Source: Helicobacter cetorum (GTDB lineage Bacteria; Campylobacterota; Campylobacteria; Campylobacterales; Helicobacteraceae). From it: DNA of 64,000 nucleotides. The stretch is from contig NZ_FZMR01000004.1 of assembly GCF_900198405.1 (NCBI RefSeq), forward strand, positions 1 through 64,000, read 5' to 3'. A program made the position numbers and the translations under genes. The notes below the pieces were generated by a model. The model did no database searches, was not told the origin of the DNA, and was given only the letters and a program-made list of their open reading frames with translations. This document shows, one piece after another, positions 27,532-38,447 of this stretch (positions within the stretch are counted from its first letter, which is position 1; the number at the start of each line of letters is the position of its first letter).

Positions 27532-28581
27532 TTAACGCTTTTCAAAATCAATTCTAGGGTCAATCACAGCACAAAGCAGATCACTTGCTAAACTTGCAAG
27601 CAATCCTAAAAGCGTAAAAATATAAAGCGAGCCAAAAATAACCGGATAATCCCTACTTACAATACTTTCATACCCTAATAACCCTAGCCCATCTAAACTA
27701 AATATAATTTCAATGAGTAAACTTGAGCTAAAGAATATGCCTAAAAAAGCTTGAGGAAACCCAGATACCACTAATAAAATCGCATTACGAAATACATGCG
27801 CATAAAAAATACGCCCCATTGAACAGCCCTTAGCTTTAGCGCTCACCACATAAAGCTTTCCCATTTCATCTAAAAAAGAATTTTTAACTAAAAGCGTGAG
27901 ACTTGCAAACCCACCCAAAGAAATACAAAGAACAGGCAAGGTAATATGCCACAAATAATCCTTTATCTTGCCTAGCGTGCTTAAGCTTTCAAAATTATCG
28001 CTCACTAGCCCCTTTAAAGGAAACCAATGCAAATAATTCCCCCCTGCAAAAAAGATAATCAACACTACTGCAAATAAAAACGCTGGAATAGCATTAGCAA
28101 TAATAATTGCCATACTACTAAGCACATCTAAAGGTTCATTATTGTGTCTAGCCTTAAAAATCCCCAAAGGAATAGAGATCAAATAAATTAAAAGCGTGCT
28201 AAAAAGCCCTAAAGAAATAGATACAGGCAATTTTTCTTTAATCAAATCTACCACTTTAATTTGGCGATAAAAGCTCTCCCCAAAATCAAACTTCAAATAG
28301 TTTTTAAGCATTAAAAAATAACGCTCGCTAATAGACTTATCAAACCCATAGAGTTTTACCAATGAGGCGTATAGCTCAGAATCTAAGCCTTGAGCGCCTC
28401 TATAAGTGCGTTCTTTATTGGCAATACTAAGCGATTCTTTAGAAGAGGCATTATCAAGCTTTGCCATTATCTGCTCTATAGGACCTCCGGGTGCGGTTTG
28501 AATAAGAAAAAAATTAATCGTAATAATTCCAAGTAAAGTAGGCACAATAAGACACAAGCGTTTGAATATATAAGCTATCAT
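27532..28581 (-). CDS. Peptide ABC transporter permease (DppB/OppB type)
   Basis: The 349-residue protein has an N-terminal membrane helix ([21 protein letters not shown]), a periplasmic loop, and five more helices with the BPD permease signature around [24 protein letters not shown] (EAA loop), ending near the membrane with DPRIDF. It overlaps the upstream substrate-binding protein gene by 4 bp. With that protein it forms the import system for oligopeptides. Homologue of HP1251. The second permease and the ATPase are not in this window. Confidence 0.93.
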   Translation of the reverse strand: MIAYIFKRLCLIVPTLLGIITINFFLIQTAPGGPIEQIMAKLDNASSKESLSIANKERTYRGAQGLDSELYASLVKLYGFDKSISERYFLMLKNYLKFDFGESFYRQIKVVDLIKEKLPVSISLGLFSTLLIYLISIPLGIFKARHNNEPLDVLSSMAIIIANAIPAFLFAVVLIIFFAGGNYLHWFPLKGLVSDNFESLSTLGKIKDYLWHITLPVLCISLGGFASLTLLVKNSFLDEMGKLYVVSAKAKGCSMGRIFYAHVFRNAILLVVSGFPQAFLGIFFSSSLLIEIIFSLDGLGLLGYESIVSRDYPVIFGSLYIFTLLGLLASLASDLLCAVIDPRIDFEKR

Positions 28582-30368
28582 TTTGAACTCTTTATTGTAT
28601 TATCCCACCACAAATAAGGGGAGAATCCATAGCTAGGGGTGTAAGTTGGCATGCCAATTTTTTTCCAAACAGCCAAACGATAATTAGGCAAGTAAAAATG
28701 TGGCACAACATAAAACCCCCACAATAACACTCTATCTAACGCTCTAGTGGCATTAACCCGTTCATCATGGGTTTTTGCCATAATGACTTTTTCAATCAAA
28801 TTATCCACAGCTTTATTAGAAATGCCCGCATAATTTCTAGAGCCTTTTTCTTTAGCACTATATGAACTAAAATAAAAGCGTTGCTCATTGCCCGGAAAAG
28901 GCGATTGCCCAATCACGCCTACAATCATATCAAAATCAAAACTTTTAAGGCGGTTCATATATTGGCTCAAATCCATGCGTTTGATTTTCATCTCAATGCC
29001 TAAAATCTTTAAATTCTTAGCATACGCTAAAGCCAATCTTTCAAATGCGGGGCTATTTAAAAGCAGAGTAAAACTAAAAGGTTTATGGGTTTTAGGGTCT
29101 ATCAAACGCATGTTTTTGAAAGTGTAGCCGGCATTTTTTAAAAGCTGTTGGGCATATTTTAAATTCTCTCTTAAATTATAGTTTAAAACATCTGCACCAT
29201 CAGTTCTTGGCACGACAAAAGGCTCATTAAAAACCCTTTCATCTAAGATTTTTTGATAAGGGGTCAATAGGGCTTTTTCTTCAGGGCTTGGTAAAAGAGA
29301 TGACGCATAAACAGAATTGTTAAAAAAACTCGTGGTGCGTTCATATTGTGAAAAAAACAAGTTTTTATTAGCCCATTCAAAATCAAAGGCATAGAATAAA
29401 GCCTCACGCACCCTCTTATCCTTAAAAACTTCACGGCGTGTGTTAAAGAAAAACCCTTGCATGCCACTTGGCATTTTATGATGGATTAAATGCTTAATGA
29501 TTTCTTTATTTTCTATTGCCTTACCGGTATAGCCTCTAGCCCAAATTTTAGCCACGCTTTCAATCCGCCAGTCATACGCTCCGCTTAAAAAGGCTTGTAA
29601 AGCAATGGTTTCATCTTTGTAATACTCAAATCTCACTTGATTGAAATTAAATTGCCCTTTTCTGCTTGGAAGATTCTTAGCCCAATAATTAAAATTACGC
29701 CTATAAACAACTCTTTTGCCAATATTAAATGAAGAAATCACATAAGGACCACTAGATACCGGAATTAACAAAGGGTTTTTATCAAAATAATCTTTTTGAA
29801 AAGCTTTTTTAAAAAAGATTTGTAGTTGCCCTAAAATCAAAGGCAACTCTTTATTTTCAGTGGTTTTAAAGATGAATTTAACACGATGTTTGTCTAAAAT
29901 AACGCATTTTTCTACATCTTGGTAGTATTGCTTGTAAATAGGCGAACCAAGTTTCATAATCGTATCAAAGCTAAATTTTACATCAACAGCCAAAATGGGA
30001 GCGTTATTGCTAAATCTTGCTCTTTTATCTAGGGTAAAAATCACATAACTATTATCCTTAGCCACTTCTGCATCTTTAGCAATCAAAGGATATTCTGCAT
30101 AAGGCTCATCTAAACTTTGTGCCATTAAAGTATCATAAATTAAATCCAAGCCTTCTACTTTAGTGCCTTTAATAATAAAAGGATTTAAACTATCAAAAGT
30201 CCCTATTGCATCATTTCTTAAGACCCCACCTTTTGGGGCGTTAGGATTAACATACTCAAAATGCGTGAATTTATCCTTGTATTTAGGTTCTTCGCCCAAA
30301 TACAAATAGGGCGTTGCTTTTAAAGTATAAAATACCCCTAAAAATAAGCCCAAAATTTTAAAAAACAC
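28578..30368 (-). CDS. Periplasmic peptide-binding protein (SBP family 5)
   Basis: The 596-residue protein has a signal peptide ([17 protein letters not shown]) and the family 5 solute-binding fold: [50 protein letters not shown] and [19 protein letters not shown]. The C-terminal lobe ends in [20 protein letters not shown]. It delivers peptides to the permease encoded next. It begins one base upstream of the trpS stop. Homologue of HP1252. Confidence 0.93.
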   Translation of the reverse strand: MFFKILGLFLGVFYTLKATPYLYLGEEPKYKDKFTHFEYVNPNAPKGGVLRNDAIGTFDSLNPFIIKGTKVEGLDLIYDTLMAQSLDEPYAEYPLIAKDAEVAKDNSYVIFTLDKRARFSNNAPILAVDVKFSFDTIMKLGSPIYKQYYQDVEKCVILDKHRVKFIFKTTENKELPLILGQLQIFFKKAFQKDYFDKNPLLIPVSSGPYVISSFNIGKRVVYRRNFNYWAKNLPSRKGQFNFNQVRFEYYKDETIALQAFLSGAYDWRIESVAKIWARGYTGKAIENKEIIKHLIHHKMPSGMQGFFFNTRREVFKDKRVREALFYAFDFEWANKNLFFSQYERTTSFFNNSVYASSLLPSPEEKALLTPYQKILDERVFNEPFVVPRTDGADVLNYNLRENLKYAQQLLKNAGYTFKNMRLIDPKTHKPFSFTLLLNSPAFERLALAYAKNLKILGIEMKIKRMDLSQYMNRLKSFDFDMIVGVIGQSPFPGNEQRFYFSSYSAKEKGSRNYAGISNKAVDNLIEKVIMAKTHDERVNATRALDRVLLWGFYVVPHFYLPNYRLAVWKKIGMPTYTPSYGFSPYLWWDNTIKSSK

Positions 30369-31349
30369 TTAAATTAGCCCCATTAAATCTTTAGCTTTTT
30401 GATAAGTCTCTTTAGCTAAGGGTCTAGCTTTTTCTATACCTTGATTTAACACCATTCTCACTTCATCATCACTAATTTCTTTATATTTTTCTTGTATGGG
30501 TTTTAAGGCTTGGATAATCACTTCAGCTAATTCTTTTTTAAAATCCCCATAGCCCTTATTTCTAAAACGCTCTTCTATATTTTCTTTGCTTTCATGACTT
30601 AAAAGCATATAAATGTTTAAGAGATTAAAAATACCTTCTCTATTTTCATCAAATACAATTGTGCCAATAGAATCCGTAGTGGCTTTTTTGATTTTTCTAA
30701 GAATCACATCAGGTTCATCTAAAAGAAAAATCGCATGATTTATTCCCTTATGCGATTTACTCATCTTAATACTTGGTTCATCTAGTCCCATAACTCTTGC
30801 CCCTACTTTTGCAATCAAAGGTTCAGGCACTTTAAAGCATTCTCCAAAATCCCTATTAAACTTCTCTGCTACATTTCGTGTGAGCTCTAAATGCTGTTTT
30901 TGGTCTTCTCCCACCGGCACCAAATCCGTTTGATACAATAAAATATCTGATGCCATTAAAACAGGGTAATTAAAAAGCCCCACATTCACACTTTTTGGGT
31001 TTTTTAAAGACTTGTCTTTAAATTGCGTCATGCGTTGCATTTCCCCCATAGACACTTGACAATCTAATAGCCACGCTAATGCTGGGTGTTCATCAATTTC
31101 ACTTTGAATAAATAACCCTGATTTGCTAGAATTAATCCCACAAGCTAAAAGTAATTTGACTAATTCATAGCTTTGAAATTTTAAAAACTTAGGCTCTATG
31201 GGTAGAGTAATGGCATGCGAATTGACCACACAAAAAAGGTTTTCATATTCATCTTGCATCCTAACCCAGTGTTTAATCGCTCCTAGATAATTACCCAAAT
31301 GGATTTGTCCTGTAGGCTGAATGCCTGAAAAGACTCGTTTTTTTTGCAT
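30369..31349 (-). CDS. trpS: Tryptophanyl-tRNA synthetase
   Basis: Class Ic synthetase of 326 residues. It starts [20 protein letters not shown], which contains the HIGH-like HLGN, and has [22 protein letters not shown] and the KMSKS loop [10 protein letters not shown] (near residue 194). It heads a minus-strand run with the peptide transporter genes, which follow with no gap. A TGCTACAAT promoter lies about 50 bp upstream. Homologue of HP1253. Confidence 0.98.
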   Translation of the reverse strand: MQKKRVFSGIQPTGQIHLGNYLGAIKHWVRMQDEYENLFCVVNSHAITLPIEPKFLKFQSYELVKLLLACGINSSKSGLFIQSEIDEHPALAWLLDCQVSMGEMQRMTQFKDKSLKNPKSVNVGLFNYPVLMASDILLYQTDLVPVGEDQKQHLELTRNVAEKFNRDFGECFKVPEPLIAKVGARVMGLDEPSIKMSKSHKGINHAIFLLDEPDVILRKIKKATTDSIGTIVFDENREGIFNLLNIYMLLSHESKENIEERFRNKGYGDFKKELAEVIIQALKPIQEKYKEISDDEVRMVLNQGIEKARPLAKETYQKAKDLMGLI

Positions 31350-31402
31350 GCGTTAATTATCCTTTTTTAAATTAATTTGACCAAGATATTTTAAATTCAA
31401 AT

Positions 31403-31408
31403 ATTGTA
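31403..31408 (-). promoter_or_regulatory. Extended -10 promoter for trpS
   Basis: On the minus strand TGC precedes TACAAT, 53 bp before the trpS ATG. This is the same extended -10 type seen upstream of hrcA. It separates trpS from bioC in transcription. Confidence 0.5.
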
Positions 31409-31440
31409 GCAACCTAATTCTAATATTTCAATGAAACCTT

Positions 31441-32151
31441 TTAAGAACGCCTATTACCCCAAAAGAGTAGCGCCTCATAGCTTAATCTCTCAAAAGGCAT
31501 GCGTTTAAAAAGGCACTTTTTTTGCGCGAAAGTCAGCATTGAGCCTCCTAAAAGTCCGGATTTTTTAAGATGATTAAAAAAATCTTGCTGACTCTTAAAT
31601 TCTAAAACCATGCGTTTTATCTCTATATCAATATCAAAACCTAAAAAAGCGTTTTGAAGTAGGGTTTTAAGTGTATTAAGATTTCTCAAAGGCGAAGTCG
31701 TGCCTAAAAACTCATGCACTTCATGCAAACTAAAATCCGTATGAATGACTAACGCCACTTCCTTGCTAGAAAAAGCAATTTTTTCTAAAACATCTTTTAA
31801 ATCCTTTGCCCATTGCAACGATGAAGAAGAAACAATTAAATCATAAGTTTTAAAAGCATATTTTTCAAAATCCGCATGCTCTAAAAAAACTTTTTGAATA
31901 TTTTTAGAATGCGTGGGGTGTAGTTCAAGCATGTTTATAGAATTATCTAGGGCGATAAAATCCTTAATGCTAATAGAATATCGCTCTAAAATTTGAGCCA
32001 CCGTACCACTGCCTGCGCCCAAATCTAAAACTTTTACATAAGATTTTTGATTTAAGCGTTCAAGCAATAATAAAGCAAAGTTTTGTTGCACAATAGAATT
32101 AGTGCCATAGGTTTTAGCATGCTTATTAAAAGAGTGAAGAAAACTTGGCAT
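31441..32151 (-). CDS. bioC: SAM-dependent methyltransferase, BioC-like
   Basis: The 236-residue protein has a class I AdoMet motif VLDLGAGSGTVAQIL (residues 38-52), an acidic second motif DFIALDNSINMLELH and YDLIVSSSSLQWAKDL (near 103-118), where the LQW is typical of malonyl-CoA O-methyltransferase BioC in biotin synthesis. H. pylori HP1254 is annotated the same way. Substrate assignment rests on family resemblance. It faces secG divergently across an 121-bp gap. Confidence 0.8.
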   Translation of the reverse strand: MPSFLHSFNKHAKTYGTNSIVQQNFALLLLERLNQKSYVKVLDLGAGSGTVAQILERYSISIKDFIALDNSINMLELHPTHSKNIQKVFLEHADFEKYAFKTYDLIVSSSSLQWAKDLKDVLEKIAFSSKEVALVIHTDFSLHEVHEFLGTTSPLRNLNTLKTLLQNAFLGFDIDIEIKRMVLEFKSQQDFFNHLKKSGLLGGSMLTFAQKKCLFKRMPFERLSYEALLFWGNRRS

Positions 32152-32272
32152 TGCCCCTAATACTACCTTAATGGTTATAGTTAGATGAAATTTTAGTGTA
32201 TTCTTAGCAAATTTTAGATAAGATTATAGGTAATTTTTGCTAAATTTTAGGGATATTAAGGAATTAGTGTTT

Positions 32273-32866
32273 ATGACAAGCGTGCTGTTTTGGTTGCAAA
32301 TTGTTTTAGCTGTATTGATTGTAATTGTGGTCTTGTTGCAAAAAAGCTCTAGTATTGGACTTGGGGCTTATAGTGGGAGCAATGATTCTTTATTTGGTGC
32401 AAAAGGACCAGCAAGCTTTATGGCAAAACTAACCATGTTTTTAGGCTTGTTATTTGTGATTAATACTATTACACTTGGCTATAGCTACAATAAGGAATAC
32501 AATAAAAGTATTTTAGATGATACCAAGACAAAAAAAGAGCTTTCACCTTTAGTCCCATCATCTGGTTCTCTAAAGCCCTTAGAGACGCCAACTAATTCTT
32601 CTCTAAACCCTCTTGCTCCAAAAACAGAACTAGCCCCCTCTTTAGAGCCAACGCAAGCCCCAAAACAAAATCCAATAGAAACGCCAAAGCCCCAAAAACA
32701 AGAAGATTTACAAAAAGAAACTACGCCTAGTAAAACTAAGTCTCAAAACAGCGCTCCAAAAAAGCAAGAAACTAAAAACAATAAACCCACTCCAACCAAA
32801 ACTACCGATAAAAGCACTCCAAAACCTACCACGCCCAACACCAAAGTAAAAAAGGAAGACAAATAA
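32273..32866 (+). CDS. secG: Preprotein translocase subunit SecG
   Basis: The ATG at 32273 has AAGGAATTAG upstream and starts [16 protein letters not shown]; the frame 12 codons further up lacks an SD. The 197-residue protein has two membrane helices (residues 3-22 and about 56-72) around the conserved [22 protein letters not shown]. An unusually long Pro/Lys/Thr-rich cytoplasmic tail follows (residues about 100-197), as in Helicobacter. SecG assists SecYE translocation. It overlaps frr by one base. Homologue of HP1255. Confidence 0.92.
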   Translation: MTSVLFWLQIVLAVLIVIVVLLQKSSSIGLGAYSGSNDSLFGAKGPASFMAKLTMFLGLLFVINTITLGYSYNKEYNKSILDDTKTKKELSPLVPSSGSLKPLETPTNSSLNPLAPKTELAPSLEPTQAPKQNPIETPKPQKQEDLQKETTPSKTKSQNSAPKKQETKNNKPTPTKTTDKSTPKPTTPNTKVKKEDK

Positions 32867-33423
32867 TGCTACAAGCTATTTATAACGAAACCAAAGATTT
32901 GATGCAAAAAAGCGTTCAAGCACTAAGTAGGGAATTTTCTACTCTAAGAAGTGCAAAAGTTTCAGTGAATATTTTAGACCATATTAAAGTGGATTACTAC
33001 GGTACACCTACAGCCTTAAACCAAGTAGGCTCAGTGATGAGTTTGGATGCAACCACCCTTCAGATTAATCCTTGGGAAAAAAACCTACTCAAAGAAATTG
33101 AAAGAGCCATTCAAGAAGCCAACATTGGCGTAAATCCTAATAATGATGGCGAAACAATTAAACTCTTTTTTCCGCCCATGACAACAGAACAAAGAAAACT
33201 CATCGCAAAAGATGCCAAAGCCATGGGCGAAAAAGCTAAAGTAGCTGTGCGAAATATCCGCCAAGACGCTAACAATAAAGTGAAAAAACTAGAAAAAGAT
33301 AAAGAAATCAGCGAAGATGAAAGCAAGAAAGCCCAAGAACAAATCCAAAAAATGACTGATGAGGCCATTAAAAAAATTGATGAAAGCGTGAAAAACAAAG
33401 AAGATGATATTTTAAAGGTTTAA
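32866..33423 (+). CDS. frr: Ribosome recycling factor
   Basis: Releases ribosomes after termination together with EF-G. The 185 residues show the three-helix-bundle pattern: [22 protein letters not shown] (near 25-46), [27 protein letters not shown] and [17 protein letters not shown]. It starts on the secG stop (TAATG). Homologue of HP1256. Confidence 0.98.
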   Translation: MLQAIYNETKDLMQKSVQALSREFSTLRSAKVSVNILDHIKVDYYGTPTALNQVGSVMSLDATTLQINPWEKNLLKEIERAIQEANIGVNPNNDGETIKLFFPPMTTEQRKLIAKDAKAMGEKAKVAVRNIRQDANNKVKKLEKDKEISEDESKKAQEQIQKMTDEAIKKIDESVKNKEDDILKV

Positions 33424-33428
33424 AAAGA

Positions 33429-34034
33429 ATGGATATTAAAGAATGCTATAAAAACGCTGGGGCATTGCTAGAAGGGCATTTTTTACTTAGTAGTGGGTTT
33501 CATTCTAATCACTATTTACAATCTGCTAAGGTATTAGAAAATCCTAAACTAGCCGAACAATTTGCCCTAGAATTAGCCAAACAAATTAAAGAGGCTCAAA
33601 TAGATATTGAATGCGTATGCTCACCTGCCATTGGGGGCATACTTGCTGGATATGAACTCGCAAGAGCTTTAGGCGTGCGTTTTATCTTTACCGAAAGAGC
33701 CAATAACATAATGACTTTAAGGCGTGGCTTTGAAGTCAAAAAAAATGAAAAAATCTTAGTGTGTGAAGATATTATCACTACTGGAAAATCTGCAATGGAG
33801 TGTGCGAAAGTCTTAGAAGAAAAGGGAGCTAAAATTGTAGCTTTTGGAGCTTTAGCTAATAGAGGAATTTGCAAACGCACCCATTCTCATTTAGAGGCAC
33901 AAAAGGGTGCATGCTTGCCTAGCAATTTACCTTTTTTTGCGTTAGAAGACTTTGTTTTTGAAATGCATGAACCTAGTGCTTGTCCTTTGTGTGCTACAAG
34001 CACTGCTATAAAGCCCGGAAGTCGTGGCAACTAA
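33429..34034 (+). CDS. pyrE: Orotate phosphoribosyltransferase
   Basis: Converts orotate and PRPP to OMP in pyrimidine synthesis. The 201-residue protein has [18 protein letters not shown] (near 18-35), [20 protein letters not shown] and the PRPP loop [21 protein letters not shown] (near 109-129). It is 5 bp after frr and overlaps the next gene. Homologue of HP1257. Confidence 0.97.
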   Translation: MDIKECYKNAGALLEGHFLLSSGFHSNHYLQSAKVLENPKLAEQFALELAKQIKEAQIDIECVCSPAIGGILAGYELARALGVRFIFTERANNIMTLRRGFEVKKNEKILVCEDIITTGKSAMECAKVLEEKGAKIVAFGALANRGICKRTHSHLEAQKGACLPSNLPFFALEDFVFEMHEPSACPLCATSTAIKPGSRGN

Positions 34035-34506
34035 AAAAAATCGTGCTAAAACTCTTTTAAAACCCTCGCCCATTAAAAACACCACAAAAAATACCTACCA
34101 ACCCCACCTTTCAAAAGAACTTGGGGTTACTCTACGCTTAAAAGCTTTTATAACCGACATTTTTATGATTTATACCCCCATGCTTTATTTTATGACTTAT
34201 ATTGTCTTGGGGAGTGCAGAGAATTTTAGAGAAAATCAAGGAGCGATTTTTTTATGTCTGTGTTGGTATGCCATTGTGCATAGCTTATTTATCGCTTTTA
34301 AAACTCAAAGCCCCGGAATGCGTTATGCGAATTTTAGATTAATCAAAAATAATAGCGAAAAAGTGGGCTTTTTCTTGGCTCTATGGCGTTTTGTTATATG
34401 GATATTTAGCATGGGATTACTGATAGGATTTATTGCACCTTTTATTTTTAAGTTTTTCTTGCATGACAAACTCAGTGGCACTCACATTGAAATCATCAAG
34501 GAATAA
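34024..34506 (+). CDS. RDD-family membrane protein
   Basis: The 160-residue protein starts at GTG inside the end of pyrE. A basic N-terminus precedes [20 protein letters not shown], where RLKAFITD is the family's Arg...Asp signature in the first helix. Two or three further helices follow ([40 protein letters not shown]) with [12 protein letters not shown] between. RDD proteins are poorly understood membrane proteins, some implicated in ion transport. Homologue of HP1258. Confidence 0.8.
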   Translation: MATKKNRAKTLLKPSPIKNTTKNTYQPHLSKELGVTLRLKAFITDIFMIYTPMLYFMTYIVLGSAENFRENQGAIFLCLCWYAIVHSLFIAFKTQSPGMRYANFRLIKNNSEKVGFFLALWRFVIWIFSMGLLIGFIAPFIFKFFLHDKLSGTHIEIIKE

Positions 34507-34508
34507 GA

Positions 34509-35195
34509 ATGAAAAACTTAGTTGTCTTAAGCGGAGCAGGGATTTCTGCAGAAAGTGGGATTAAGACCTTTAGAGATTCTAATGGCTTATGGGAAGATCA
34601 TGATATTATGGAAGTTGCCTCGCCACAGGGTTGGGAAAAGAACCCACAAAAAGTGCTAGATTTTTATAACGCTAGACGCAGACAACTTTTTGAAGTTAGC
34701 CCTAATGACGCTCATAAAGCTTTAGCTGAATTAGAAAAATATTATCAAGTTAATATCATCACTCAAAATGTAGACGATTTGCATGAAAGAGCGGGTTCTT
34801 CTAAGGTGTTGCACTTGCATGGGGAATTATTGAGTGTGCGCAGTGTTAAAAATCCTAATTTAGTCTATAAATGGGAAAAGGATTTACAAATAGGCGATTT
34901 AGCTGAAGATAAATCGCAACTACGCCCTGATATTGTATGGTTTGGCGAAGAGGTGCCATTCTTAAAAGAGGCTATCTATTTAATTAAAAGAACTCATGTT
35001 TTAATCATTATTGGCACTTCATTACAAGTCTATCCAGCAGCTAGTCTTTTTACTTATGCTCCTAAAGATACCCTTATTTACTACATTGACCCTATGGCTA
35101 AAAATGCTCGTATGCCTAAAAATATTCAATGTATTAATGATAGTGCAGTGAATGCTATGCAAAACTTAATGCCTAGACTCATTGAAATAGCATAG
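34509..35195 (+). CDS. NAD-dependent protein deacylase (sirtuin) lacking the zinc cysteines
   Basis: The 228-residue sirtuin shows VLSGAGISAESGIKTFR (residues 5-21), FYNARRRQL, ITQNVDDLHERAG (near 79-91), LHLHGELLSV with the catalytic His, and IIGTSLQVYPA (near 167-177). FYNARR supplies the Tyr-x-x-Arg pair of class III enzymes, suggesting desuccinylase or demalonylase preference. The segment that should hold Cys-x2-Cys twice (after LHGE, residues about 112-150) contains no Cys, so the structural zinc is absent. It is 2 bp after the RDD gene. Homologue of HP1259. Confidence 0.88.
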   Translation: MKNLVVLSGAGISAESGIKTFRDSNGLWEDHDIMEVASPQGWEKNPQKVLDFYNARRRQLFEVSPNDAHKALAELEKYYQVNIITQNVDDLHERAGSSKVLHLHGELLSVRSVKNPNLVYKWEKDLQIGDLAEDKSQLRPDIVWFGEEVPFLKEAIYLIKRTHVLIIIGTSLQVYPAASLFTYAPKDTLIYYIDPMAKNARMPKNIQCINDSAVNAMQNLMPRLIEIA

Positions 35196-35256
35196 CTACT
35201 TTAGAGTAATAAGCATAATTTTTGCATTTTTCAGCTAAGGGTTAACAAAAATATGG

Positions 35257-35262
35257 TTTAAT
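35257..35262 (+). promoter_or_regulatory. Candidate nuo operon -10 box
   Basis: TATGG followed by TTTAAT forms an extended -10-like site 47 bp upstream of nuoA, in the only sizeable gap (114 bp) before the 14-gene operon. It is weak, but no better site is visible. Confidence 0.35.
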
Positions 35263-35309
35263 CTATTTCATCTTTTGCTAAAAATAATAAAAAGGAGTTT
35301 GAGAGCCTA

Positions 35310-35711
35310 ATGCAACAAGCCACAGAAGCATTGAATCACCCCTATTTTGGCGTTTTTGTTTTGTTGGTATTCACTTTTTGGGTGTTTAACTTAACCTTAA
35401 GAATCCAACGCTTTTTAAGCCGTAAAATGGCTCAAAAAAAAGGCGAAAAGCTTAAACTTGCTCCGTATGAGTGCGGACCTGTGGCTCTCAAACAGCCTAA
35501 TAGAGTTTCTCATCATTTCTATATTATGGCCATGCTTTTTATTTTATTTGATGTAGAAATCGTTTTTATGTTTCCTTGGGCGATTGATTTTAAAAAGTTA
35601 GGCTTGTTTGGGCTAATTGAAATGCTAGGCTTTGTCTTCTTTTTAACTATCGGTTTTATTTATGCTCTCAAGCGAAACGCTTTGAGTTGGCAAAATTTAG
35701 AGGTGAAATAA
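35310..35711 (+). CDS. nuoA: NADH-quinone oxidoreductase subunit A
   Basis: First gene of complex I: 133 residues with three membrane helices, including [14 protein letters not shown] at the N-terminus. The conserved loop YECGPVALK with the quinone-site Cys and the FLFDVEI-like [17 protein letters not shown] (near 78-94) are present. AAGGAG precedes the ATG. Its stop overlaps nuoB. Homologue of HP1260. Confidence 0.97.
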   Translation: MQQATEALNHPYFGVFVLLVFTFWVFNLTLRIQRFLSRKMAQKKGEKLKLAPYECGPVALKQPNRVSHHFYIMAMLFILFDVEIVFMFPWAIDFKKLGLFGLIEMLGFVFFLTIGFIYALKRNALSWQNLEVK

Positions 35712-36190
35712 TGCAACAAGCACCAATTGTTCTAAGCACTTTGGATAAATTATTGAATTGGGGGCGTTCTAATTCGCTTTGGCCTTTGACCTATGGCTTG
35801 GCGTGTTGTGCGATTGAGATGATGGCAACAGGGGGTTCAAGGTTTGATTTTGATAGATTTGGCACGATTTTTAGAGCCAGTCCTAGACAATCTGATGTGA
35901 TGATAATTGCTGGCACACTCACTAAAAAACATGCCGAGTTTATGCGTAGACTCTATGACCAAATGCCTGAACCTAAATGGGTGATTTCTATGGGAAGTTG
36001 TGCAAATACCGGCGGAATGTTTAACACTTATGCGACCGTTCAAGGGGCTGATAGAATCATTCCAGTGGATATTTATTTGCCCGGTTGTGCACCACGCCCA
36101 GAGACTTTACAATACGCTCTTATGGTTTTACAAGATAAAATCAGACGCTCTAAAGCGATTAAACAAGATGCCCCTAAAAGGTTAGTGTAA
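35711..36190 (+). CDS. nuoB: NADH-quinone oxidoreductase subunit B
   Basis: Carries Fe-S cluster N2 next to the quinone. From the ATG at 35711 (overlapping the nuoA TAA) the protein is 159 residues; the longer TTG reading lies within nuoA. Cluster ligands appear as [22 protein letters not shown] and [19 protein letters not shown]-like [19 protein letters not shown] is conserved. Homologue of HP1261. Confidence 0.97.
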   Translation: MQQAPIVLSTLDKLLNWGRSNSLWPLTYGLACCAIEMMATGGSRFDFDRFGTIFRASPRQSDVMIIAGTLTKKHAEFMRRLYDQMPEPKWVISMGSCANTGGMFNTYATVQGADRIIPVDIYLPGCAPRPETLQYALMVLQDKIRRSKAIKQDAPKRLV

Positions 36191-36987
36191 TGATAAGAAA
36201 ACAATCTCCCTATGAAGATGTGCAAAGAAAATCACGCCAACATGACCGCTATAAAATCATAGAGCCTACCCCTAAAAAATATTTAGAAGGCAGTGCTTAT
36301 GAAGTCATCTATAACCATCTCTCTTACAAGCATGAAATTTTAGACAAATACATAGAGACTAATACGGCTGTATTTTGGATTAAAAAAGAGGATATTTTTT
36401 CTATCGCTACGATTTTAAGGCATTTGGGTTATGAGGCTTTGAGTGAAATGAGTGCGATAGATTTGTGTGCTAAAAAAGGGCATTTTGAATTGTTTTATCA
36501 ATTTGTAGGTTTTGGCGATAATTGTAAGAATCGCCGTAGGGTGCGCATAAAATGTATTTTAAAGCCTAATGAGAGCGTGGATTCCTTAAGTTTTTTATAC
36601 CGCTCAGCGAATTGGAGTGAAAGAGAAGCTTATGATATGCTTGGCATTGTGTTTGATAAGCACCCCTATTTAAAACGCATTATCATGCCTAATGATTGGG
36701 TAGGACATCCTTTGTTACGCTCTTATCCACTTAAGGGTGATGAGTTCGCTCAATGGTATGAAGTGGATAAAATCTTTGGCAAAGAATACAGAGAAGTCAT
36801 TGGCAAAGAGCAACGAGATAGTGCTAGGGTAGATGAAAAAGATACTTTCAATTTTGCAAAAGTTGGCTATGAGCAAGGCAAGGGCGAAGCATTAAAAGAA
36901 ACAGAAGAAAAACATGCGTTTAAGAAAATTCCTTTTGTTAAGGATTTGCACAAACTCGCTCCCACTATTTTAAAGAAGAGGCTATAA
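36190..36987 (+). CDS. nuoC: NADH-quinone oxidoreductase subunit C
   Basis: Peripheral-arm subunit of 265 residues. The 30-kDa domain is shown by [43 protein letters not shown] (near 132-156) and [14 protein letters not shown]. It has a 50-residue lysine-rich C-terminal extension. It starts on the nuoB stop and is separate from nuoD. Homologue of HP1262. Confidence 0.95.
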   Translation: MIRKQSPYEDVQRKSRQHDRYKIIEPTPKKYLEGSAYEVIYNHLSYKHEILDKYIETNTAVFWIKKEDIFSIATILRHLGYEALSEMSAIDLCAKKGHFELFYQFVGFGDNCKNRRRVRIKCILKPNESVDSLSFLYRSANWSEREAYDMLGIVFDKHPYLKRIIMPNDWVGHPLLRSYPLKGDEFAQWYEVDKIFGKEYREVIGKEQRDSARVDEKDTFNFAKVGYEQGKGEALKETEEKHAFKKIPFVKDLHKLAPTILKKRL

Positions 36988-36988
36988 A

Positions 36989-38218
36989 ATGGCTCAAAAT
37001 TTTACTAAACTCAACCCCCAGTTTGAAAACATCATTTTTGAACATGATGACAATCAAATGGTGCTAAACTTTGGACCCCAACACCCTTCTAGTCATGGAC
37101 AATTACGCTTGATTTTAGAACTAGAAGGTGAAAGGATTATTAAGGCTACCCCTGAAATTGGCTACTTGCATAGGGGCTGTGAGAAGTTAGGCGAAAACAT
37201 GACTTATAATGAATACATGCCTACCACAGACAGGTTAGACTATACTTCTTCTACAAGCAATAATTACGCTTATGCTCATGCCGTAGAGACCTTGCTAGAT
37301 TTAGAAATCCCACGCCGAGCCCAAGTGATTCGCACGATTTTATTAGAATTAAACCGCATGATTTCACACATCTTTTTTATCAGTGTGCATGCCTTAGATG
37401 TAGGGGCGATGAGCGTGTTTTTATATGCGTTTAAGACAAGAGAGTATGGGCTAGATTTGATGGAGGATTATTGCGGAGCAAGATTAACGCATAATGCCAT
37501 AAGAATCGGAGGTGTACCTTTAGATTTGCCTCCTAATTGGCTAGAAGGCTTAAAAAAATTCTTAGGCGAAATGAGAGAGTGTAAAAAACTCATTCAAGGT
37601 TTATTAGATAATAACCGTATTTGGCGTATGCGTTTGGAAAATGTGGGCGTTGTAACGCAAAAAATGGCGCAAAGCTGGGGTATGAGCGGCATTATGCTAA
37701 GAGGGACTGGCATTGCCTATGATATTAGAAAAGAAGAACCTTATGAGCTTTATAAAGAGCTTGATTTTGATATACCGGTGGGTAATTATGGCGATAGCTA
37801 TGATAGGTATTGCTTGTATATGCTAGAAATTGATGAAAGCATTCGCATTATTGAGCAACTCATTCCTATGTATGCTAAGACTGATACACCCATTATGGCT
37901 CAAAATCCGCATTATATTTCTATGCCTAAAGAAGATATAATGACTCAAAACTACGCCTTAATGCAACATTTTGTCTTAGTAACTCAAGGTATGCGTCCAC
38001 CGGTTGGAGAGGTGTATGCCCCTACAGAAAGTCCTAAGGGTGAATTAGGGTTTTTTATCCATTCAGAAGGTGAACCCTACCCTCATAGGTTAAAGATTAG
38101 AGCCCCAAGCTTTTATCACATCGGAGCTTTGGGCGATATTTTAGTAGGGCAATATCTAGCTGATGCAGTAACCATTATTGGCTCAACCAATGCGGTATTT
38201 GGCGAGGTGGATAGATGA
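36989..38218 (+). CDS. nuoD: NADH-quinone oxidoreductase subunit D
   Basis: The 49-kDa quinone-site subunit, 409 residues. It has [22 protein letters not shown] (residues 27-48), [33 protein letters not shown] and, near the end, [20 protein letters not shown]. It overlaps the next gene by 4 bp. Homologue of HP1263. Confidence 0.98.
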   Translation: MAQNFTKLNPQFENIIFEHDDNQMVLNFGPQHPSSHGQLRLILELEGERIIKATPEIGYLHRGCEKLGENMTYNEYMPTTDRLDYTSSTSNNYAYAHAVETLLDLEIPRRAQVIRTILLELNRMISHIFFISVHALDVGAMSVFLYAFKTREYGLDLMEDYCGARLTHNAIRIGGVPLDLPPNWLEGLKKFLGEMRECKKLIQGLLDNNRIWRMRLENVGVVTQKMAQSWGMSGIMLRGTGIAYDIRKEEPYELYKELDFDIPVGNYGDSYDRYCLYMLEIDESIRIIEQLIPMYAKTDTPIMAQNPHYISMPKEDIMTQNYALMQHFVLVTQGMRPPVGEVYAPTESPKGELGFFIHSEGEPYPHRLKIRAPSFYHIGALGDILVGQYLADAVTIIGSTNAVFGEVDR

Positions 38219-38445
38219 AACGCTTTGATTTACGCCCCTTAAAAGCGGATATTTTTGAACGCTTAATAGAATTGATTGACAAAGAAATGCAAGTTAATGA
38301 AGTGGCGATTTTTATGTTTGAAGTGGGAGATTTTTCTAATATTCCTAAGAGTGCTGAATTAATTCAAGAAAAAGGGCATGAATTACTCAATTCTTTGCGT
38401 TTTAATCAAGCCGATTGGACGATTGTTGTGAAAAAGAAGGCTTAA
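38215..38445 (+). CDS. Small nuo-operon protein replacing NuoE
   Basis: The 76-residue protein occupies the nuoE position but has none of the four NuoE [2Fe-2S] cysteines; it contains no cysteine. It matches the Helicobacter/Campylobacter protein HP1264. In these bacteria complex I lacks the NADH dehydrogenase module and is thought to accept electrons from flavodoxin or another donor. This protein may help dock that donor (inference). Confidence 0.85.
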   Translation: MKRFDLRPLKADIFERLIELIDKEMQVNEVAIFMFEVGDFSNIPKSAELIQEKGHELLNSLRFNQADWTIVVKKKA

Positions 38446-38447
38446 TT

